This document shows positions 30,007 to 34,158 of a stretch of DNA of 34,158 bases, in pieces. Position 1 is the first letter of the stretch. Each line of letters opens with the position of its first letter. Position numbers and translations under genes: made by a program. Source of the DNA: JBFXDI01 sp050181295 (GTDB lineage Bacteria > Pseudomonadota > Alphaproteobacteria > Rhizobiales > Aestuariivirgaceae); assembly GCA_050181295.1 (NCBI GenBank), contig JBFXDI010000028.1, positions 1 to 34,158 on the forward strand, read 5' to 3'. The notes under the pieces are model-generated. The model was not told the origin of the DNA, did no database searches, and saw only the letters and a list, made by a program, of their open reading frames with translations.

Positions 30007-32655
30007 TCACGCCTCGCCGAGGCAGCGGGCGGCGATCTCGTAGACGTCGCGCGAAAGCCCCGCCTGGCCCTTCATGCGCTCGAGCTCGCCCCTTGCATGC
30101 GCCTGCCGGCCCGCCTCCAGCATGCGCCAGCTCCGGAAGCTCGTGGCGATGCGCGCCGCGACCTGCGGGTTGAGCGGATCGAGCGCCAGCACCACGTCCG
30201 CCACCAGCCGGTAGCCCTCGCCGTCGGCGGCGTGGAAGGCTACCGGGTTGGAGAGCGCGAGGGTGCCGATGAGGGCGCGCACGCGGTTCGGCCGCGTCAG
30301 GCTGAAGGACTCGTGCTCGAGCAGGCCGCGCAGGCGTTGAGGGGTCGACGCGAAGGGGGCAAGCGCGTGCAGCGAGAGCCACTTGTCGACGATGAGCGAG
30401 TCGTCCCTGTGGGCCTCGTAGAAGGTTTCCAGCGCCTCCTCGCGCTCGGGCGCGTCGAGCCGCGTCAGGACCATGAGCGCGCCCATGGTTTCGGTCATGG
30501 TCGAGGCGGCGCGAAAATAGGCGGAGGCGATGCGCGCGCCCTGTGAGGGGTTTGCCGCCACCAGATACTCGAGGGCGGCATGCCTGAGCGCGCGCAGCCC
30601 GGCGCTTTCCGCGTCCGGCGAGTAGCTGCCGGCGGGATTGGAGCCGAGCCAGAGGCGCTCGAGCTCGGCGGCGAGCAGGCGGCCGACGCCGGCGCGCACA
30701 TGCTCGCGCGCCGCATGCACGCGGCCCGGATCCACGTCCTTGCCGATATCGGTCGCGATCTCGGTCTCGGGCGGCAGCGTCAGCATGAGCGCCAGGAAGG
30801 CCGGATCGTCGGCCTCCTCGGCGAGCGTGGCGGCGAGCGAGCGGGCATAGGCCTCGGGCTCCGCCGGTTGCGCGCCCTCGCCGATGGCCGTCATGGCGGC
30901 GAGGATGAGGTCCCGCGCGATGGTCTGGCTGGCCTCCCAGCGGTTGAAGGGGTCGCTGTCGCGCGCCGCGACGAAAAGGCGGTCCTCGGCGCTCGCATTC
31001 GTCGTGAGCCGGATGGGCGCGGAAAAGCCGCGGTTGAGCGACAGCACGGGGCGCTCGGCGACATTGTTGAAGCGGAAGCGCTGGGTGCGCTCGGTGAGCT
31101 CGATGAGGGGCGCGTTGAGGAAGCCCACCCCTTCGAGATCGAGCGGCATGTCGGCGCCGTCGGGGCCGATGAGCCCGAGCGTGAGCGGTACCTGGAGCGG
31201 CGGCTTATCGGACTGGCCGGGCGTCGGCTTCGTGAGCTGCGTCAGCGTGAGGTCGAAGGTGCGGCCGGTCCTGTCCCAGGTGCTTTCCGCCGTCACCCAG
31301 GGCGTGCCGGCCTGCTCGTACCAGCGGAAGAACTGGGTGAGATCGCGGCCCGAGGCCTCGCGCATGGCGTCGACAAAATCCTCGACCGTCGCCGCGCGCC
31401 CGTCGTTGAACGCGAAATAGAGGTCCATGGCGCGGCGGAAGGCTTCCTCGCCGATCAGCGTCTTCAGCATGCGCACGAGCTCGGCGCCCTTCTCGTAGAC
31501 GGTCGCCGTGTAGAAGTTGTTGATCTCGATATAGGAGGAGGGGCGGACAGGATGGGCGAGCGGCCCCGCGTCCTCCGGGAACTGCTGGGCGCGCAGCGTC
31601 TTCACGTCGATGATGCGCTTCACCGCGCGCGAGCGGATGTCGGAGGTGAACTCCTGGTCGCGGAAGACGGTGAGTCCCTCCTTGAGGCAGAGCTGGAACC
31701 AGTCGCGGCAGGTGATCCGGTTGCCCGACCAGTTGTGGAAATACTCGTGCGCGATGATCGCCTCGATATTGGCGTAGTCGACGTCGGTGGCGGTATCGGG
31801 CCGGGCGAGGATGTACTTGTCGTTGAAGACGTTGAGGCCCTTGTTCTCCATCGCCCCCATGTTGAAGTCGGAGACGGCGACGATCATGAAGATGTCGAGG
31901 TCGTATTCGCGCCCGAAGGCCTGCTCGTCCCACTTCATCGCCTTCTTGAGCGAGGCCATTGCCCAGTCGCAGCGGTCCTCCTTGCCGTGCTCGACGAAGA
32001 TCCTGAGCGCCACCTTGCGGCCCGACATGGTGACGAAGTCGTCCTCGACCCAGGCGAGGTCGCCCGCGACCAGCGCGAAGAGGTAGGAGGGCTTGGGGAA
32101 GGGGTCGATCCAGAGGACATAGTGCCGTCCGTCGGGAAGCGACCCCCGGTCGGCGAAATTGCCGTTGGAGAGCAGCACGGGGCAGGCCTTGGCGTCGGCC
32201 TCGATCCGCACCTGGTAGCGCGCCAGGACATCCGGCCGGTCGAGGAAGTAGGTGATGCGGCGGAAGCCCTCCGCCTCGCATTGCGTGCAGTAGATCCCGT
32301 TCGAGCGGTAGAGCCCCGAAAGGGCGGTGTTGGCTTCGGGGTTGCAGCGCACCCGTGTCTCGAGCCGGAAGGCGCGGCCCGGCGGGTTCCTGATGATGAG
32401 CCGGTCGTCGCGGAGCTCGTAGTCCGCGTCGGCGAGCGGCGTTCCGTCGAGCGTCACGGCGAGGAGTTCCAGATTCTCCCCGTCGAGCTCGAGCGGCTGG
32501 CTGGCGACCGTGTCCGCACCGGGCACCACGTCGAGAACCGCCTCGACCTCCGTTTCGGCGGGCTCCAGCCGCACGGTGAGCGAGATGTGGGTCACCGACC
32601 AGGCTGGCGGACGGTAGTCCTCGAGGCGGATGGACTGTGGGGTCTCGGTGCGCAT
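30007..32655 (-). CDS. pepN: Aminopeptidase N
   Basis: An 882-residue M1 zinc aminopeptidase that removes N-terminal residues from peptides in the cytoplasm; a main enzyme of protein turnover. The zinc motif HEYFHNW (H303, E304, H307) is followed at the right distance by E in LKEGLTVFRDQEF. The substrate-anchoring motif is SDFNMGAMENKGLN. The N-terminal domain begins SIRLEDYRPPAWSVTHISLT, as in bacterial PepN of the E. coli type, and the C-terminal helical superhelix is full length. No signal peptide. It is convergent with the metalloprotease gene and divergent from the DUF1028 gene. Confidence 0.97.
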   Translation of the reverse strand: MRTETPQSIRLEDYRPPAWSVTHISLTVRLEPAETEVEAVLDVVPGADTVASQPLELDGENLELLAVTLDGTPLADADYELRDDRLIIRNPPGRAFRLETRVRCNPEANTALSGLYRSNGIYCTQCEAEGFRRITYFLDRPDVLARYQVRIEADAKACPVLLSNGNFADRGSLPDGRHYVLWIDPFPKPSYLFALVAGDLAWVEDDFVTMSGRKVALRIFVEHGKEDRCDWAMASLKKAMKWDEQAFGREYDLDIFMIVAVSDFNMGAMENKGLNVFNDKYILARPDTATDVDYANIEAIIAHEYFHNWSGNRITCRDWFQLCLKEGLTVFRDQEFTSDIRSRAVKRIIDVKTLRAQQFPEDAGPLAHPVRPSSYIEINNFYTATVYEKGAELVRMLKTLIGEEAFRRAMDLYFAFNDGRAATVEDFVDAMREASGRDLTQFFRWYEQAGTPWVTAESTWDRTGRTFDLTLTQLTKPTPGQSDKPPLQVPLTLGLIGPDGADMPLDLEGVGFLNAPLIELTERTQRFRFNNVAERPVLSLNRGFSAPIRLTTNASAEDRLFVAARDSDPFNRWEASQTIARDLILAAMTAIGEGAQPAEPEAYARSLAATLAEEADDPAFLALMLTLPPETEIATDIGKDVDPGRVHAAREHVRAGVGRLLAAELERLWLGSNPAGSYSPDAESAGLRALRHAALEYLVAANPSQGARIASAYFRAASTMTETMGALMVLTRLDAPEREEALETFYEAHRDDSLIVDKWLSLHALAPFASTPQRLRGLLEHESFSLTRPNRVRALIGTLALSNPVAFHAADGEGYRLVADVVLALDPLNPQVAARIATSFRSWRMLEAGRQAHARGELERMKGQAGLSRDVYEIAARCLGEA

Positions 32656-32786
32656 GGAAAGTGCTCGCTCAGGATGGGGCCTTGCGGGAAGGTTTAGTCT
32701 CAGCCGAATGAGGCATTAGTTCGGCCCCGAAGGCGCCTGCGGCGGGCCGGTTGATCTTGGGCGCGCGAGGGGCTAGACCCCGGCCC

Positions 32787-33464
32787 ATGACATTCTCCAT
32801 CATCGGCCGCTGCGAACGGACCGGCATGTTCGGCGTGGCGATCACCACCTCCTCGATCTGCGTCGGCGCCCGCTGTCCGCATGCGCGAGCCGGCACTGGC
32901 GCGGTCGCGACCCAGAACGTGACCGATCCGACCTTCGGGCCGCGCATCCTCGACCTCATCGCCAAGGGGCACGATGCCGACGACGCGCTGGCGCGGGCGA
33001 CGCAGGGGCGCAAGCATCTCGACTACCGCCAGATCACGGTCGTCGACCGCAACGGCATGACGGCGAGCTACACGGGCGAACGCATCCTGGGCGTGAACGC
33101 GGTGGCGGTCGACAAGGACTGCGTGGGGGCGGGCAATCTCCTGAAGACCATCGAGGTGCCGCCGGCCATGACCGACGCCTTCGTGGCGAACCCGCACGAG
33201 CACCTGGCCGAGCGGCTCCTGCGCGCGCTGGAGGCGGGGCTCGCGGCGGGCGGCGAGAAGGACACGGTGCATTCCTCCGGACTGCTGGTGGTGCACGAGC
33301 AGCCGTTCCCGCTGGTCGACCTGCGCTGCGATTGGGACGATGCCGATCCGGTGGGCGTGCTGCGGAAGCTCTGGACCGACTACGAGCCGCAGATGGAGGC
33401 CTACCTCACGCGCGCGCTCGATCCGACCAAGGCCCCGAGCTACGGCGTCATCGGCGATCCATAG
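32787..33464 (+). CDS. DUF1028 family protein (Ntn-hydrolase-like)
   Basis: A 225-residue cytoplasmic protein covering the whole DUF1028 family, which has an Ntn-hydrolase-like fold. The start is TFSIIGRCERTGMFGVAITT, then SICVGARCPHARAGTGAVATQ and NVTDPTFGPRILDLIAKGHDADDAL. Later come the conserved YTGERILGVNAVAVDKDCVGAGNLL and DLRCDWDDADPVGVLRKLW. The biochemical role is not firmly established; some members are annotated as amidohydrolase- or peptidase-like. It converges on argE, and from memory the two genes are often neighbours in Hyphomicrobiales, which hints at a role in N-acyl amino acid or peptide breakdown. The ATG at 32787 has no clear ribosome binding site but fits the family N-terminus. 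Confidence 0.9.
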   Translation: MTFSIIGRCERTGMFGVAITTSSICVGARCPHARAGTGAVATQNVTDPTFGPRILDLIAKGHDADDALARATQGRKHLDYRQITVVDRNGMTASYTGERILGVNAVAVDKDCVGAGNLLKTIEVPPAMTDAFVANPHEHLAERLLRALEAGLAAGGEKDTVHSSGLLVVHEQPFPLVDLRCDWDDADPVGVLRKLWTDYEPQMEAYLTRALDPTKAPSYGVIGDP

Positions 33465-33483
33465 CTGACTCCGAGTTCACCCT

Positions 33484-33603
33484 TGCACACCTCCCCCTTG
33501 GGGGGAGGTCGGCCGCGCGAAGCGACGGCCGGGTGGGGAGTGGCGCTCGTGAAAGCGTTTATCACCCCACCCCTGCCCCTCCCCCTCGAGGGGAGGGGTG
33601 CAG
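33484..33603. repeat. RIME-like palindromic element, copy 2
   Basis: 120 bases with inverted ends (TGCACACCTCCCCC and GGGGAGGGGTGCA) and the same internal blocks as 118-236, including GGGAGGTCGGCCG and GGCCGGGTGGGG. It lies in the 146-base gap between the stops of two converging genes and can fold into large hairpins, which may also stop transcription from both sides. Confidence 0.75.
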
Positions 33604-33610
33604 CCCTGGG

Positions 33611-34158
33611 CTATCCCGCCAGCCGGTCGAGGAGCTTCTCCAGCAGCCGGTCGCAGGCGGCAAGCTGCGTCTCCTCGACATATTCGTCCGGCTTGTGCGC
33701 GACCGCGATCGAACCCGGCCCGCACACGACCGCCGGGATGCCGAGCCGCTCCTGGAAGAGGCCGCCCTCCGTCCCGAAGCTGATCTTGCCCGTGGCGTTG
33801 GCGCCGTTGAGCGACTTCATGAAGCTCACGACCTCGGCGTCGGGCGGCGTGTCGAGCGCCGGGTAACCGGTGAGTGGCGTGAAGGCGAGACAGGCACCTG
33901 CGAATTTCTCCCTGGCCGCGCTGGCGATCTCCTTCGCCTTCTGCTCGAGCCGGGCGATCATCGCCGCCGCATCGTCGCCCGGGAGATGGCGGATCTCGAA
34001 GTCGAGGACGGCGTGGTTCGGCACGATGTTGAGCGTCTCGCCGCCCGCAAAGCGCCCGACATGCAGCGTCGTGTAGGGCACGTCGTAGTCGCCGTCGCGT
34101 AGCCCCCGGGCGGCAATCTCGTCCTGGAGCTTGCGGATTTCCGACACGAGATCGAGCG
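33611..34158 (-). CDS. argE: Acetylornithine deacetylase / M20 peptidase, C-terminal part (runs off the window)
   Basis: The last 182 or so residues of an M20-family metallohydrolase; the 5' end lies beyond 34158. The segment covers the dimerisation domain (YTTLHVGRFAGGETLNIVP, then NHAVLDFEIRHLPGDDAAAM) and the return to the catalytic domain. There, FGTEGGLFQERLGIPAVVCG and GPGSIAVAHKPDEYVE contain the final metal-binding His of the family. This pattern fits acetylornithine deacetylase (ArgE), which releases acetate from N-acetyl-L-ornithine in arginine synthesis. Many alphaproteobacteria have several ArgE-like paralogues acting on other N-acyl compounds, and the association with DUF1028 may point to such a role. 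The first zinc-binding residues are outside the window. Confidence 0.9.
   Translation of the reverse strand, partial: LDLVSEIRKLQDEIAARGLRDGDYDVPYTTLHVGRFAGGETLNIVPNHAVLDFEIRHLPGDDAAAMIARLEQKAKEIASAAREKFAGACLAFTPLTGYPALDTPPDAEVVSFMKSLNGANATGKISFGTEGGLFQERLGIPAVVCGPGSIAVAHKPDEYVEETQLAACDRLLEKLLDRLAG

Noticed and set aside
30580..32697. Long plus-strand frame opposite pepN
   Set aside because: A shadow of pepN; no motif, composition typical of antisense of GC-rich genes.
1..34158. Search for CRISPR arrays, tRNA, rRNA, insertion sequences and phage genes
   Set aside because: No regularly spaced direct repeats, cloverleaf-like segments, ribosomal RNA motifs or transposase/integrase motifs were recognised by eye; a dedicated scan (tRNAscan, Infernal) would settle short RNAs.

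Overview
The window is GC-rich, almost fully coding chromosomal DNA from an alphaproteobacterium, most likely of the order Hyphomicrobiales (Rhizobiales). The pointers are a Ros/MucR zinc-finger regulator, PAS_5, DUF6456 and DUF2336 proteins, a PdhS/DivJ/PleC-like histidine kinase, the order thrC - M16 peptidase - GNAT - EAL protein, and RIME-like palindromic repeats between genes. I cannot place it to genus. No rRNA, tRNA, CRISPR array, transposase or phage gene was seen.

Layout. 1-483 is a cluster of extragenic palindromic repeats. 484-7408 (+) carries threonine synthase, an M16 processing-type peptidase, a RimJ-like acetyltransferase and a large membrane PAS/degenerate-GGDEF/EAL protein with an acidic tail. 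After a repeat-filled gap, 7662-9223 (-) has a DMT exporter overlapping a DUF6456 protein. 9350-11184 holds a small unknown protein running tail-to-tail into a PAS_5 protein, then mucR with a long leader. 11185-13830 (-) is a DUF2336 protein with a very long acidic N-terminus. 14077-17047 (+) is a tight operon of a MaoC/NodN-like hydratase, msrB and an oligopeptidase B-like protease.

17671-24960 (+) runs from a histidine kinase without an adjacent response regulator through a LysE exporter and glnE. It then enters an envelope-signalling cluster: a periplasmic EF-hand protein, an ECF sigma factor, a one-TM protein and a CnrX/Spy-like membrane-anchored protein. 25014-25545 is a ParD/ParE toxin-antitoxin pair with a clear operator palindrome. 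25617-27935 (-) is a two-PAS histidine kinase. 28367-29851 (+) is an isolated metzincin-like metalloprotease of unfamiliar architecture. 30007-34158 contains pepN, a DUF1028 protein and the 3' part of argE.

Taken together this is mostly core genome (amino-acid synthesis, peptide turnover, nitrogen control, oxidative repair) mixed with many signalling genes. The best candidates for something undescribed are the metalloprotease, the EF-hand/ECF-sigma/CnrX-like cluster, the convergent overlap at 9641-9808, and the two proteins with long acidic low-complexity regions. The repeats fall into at least four families, each found at more than one place in the window.
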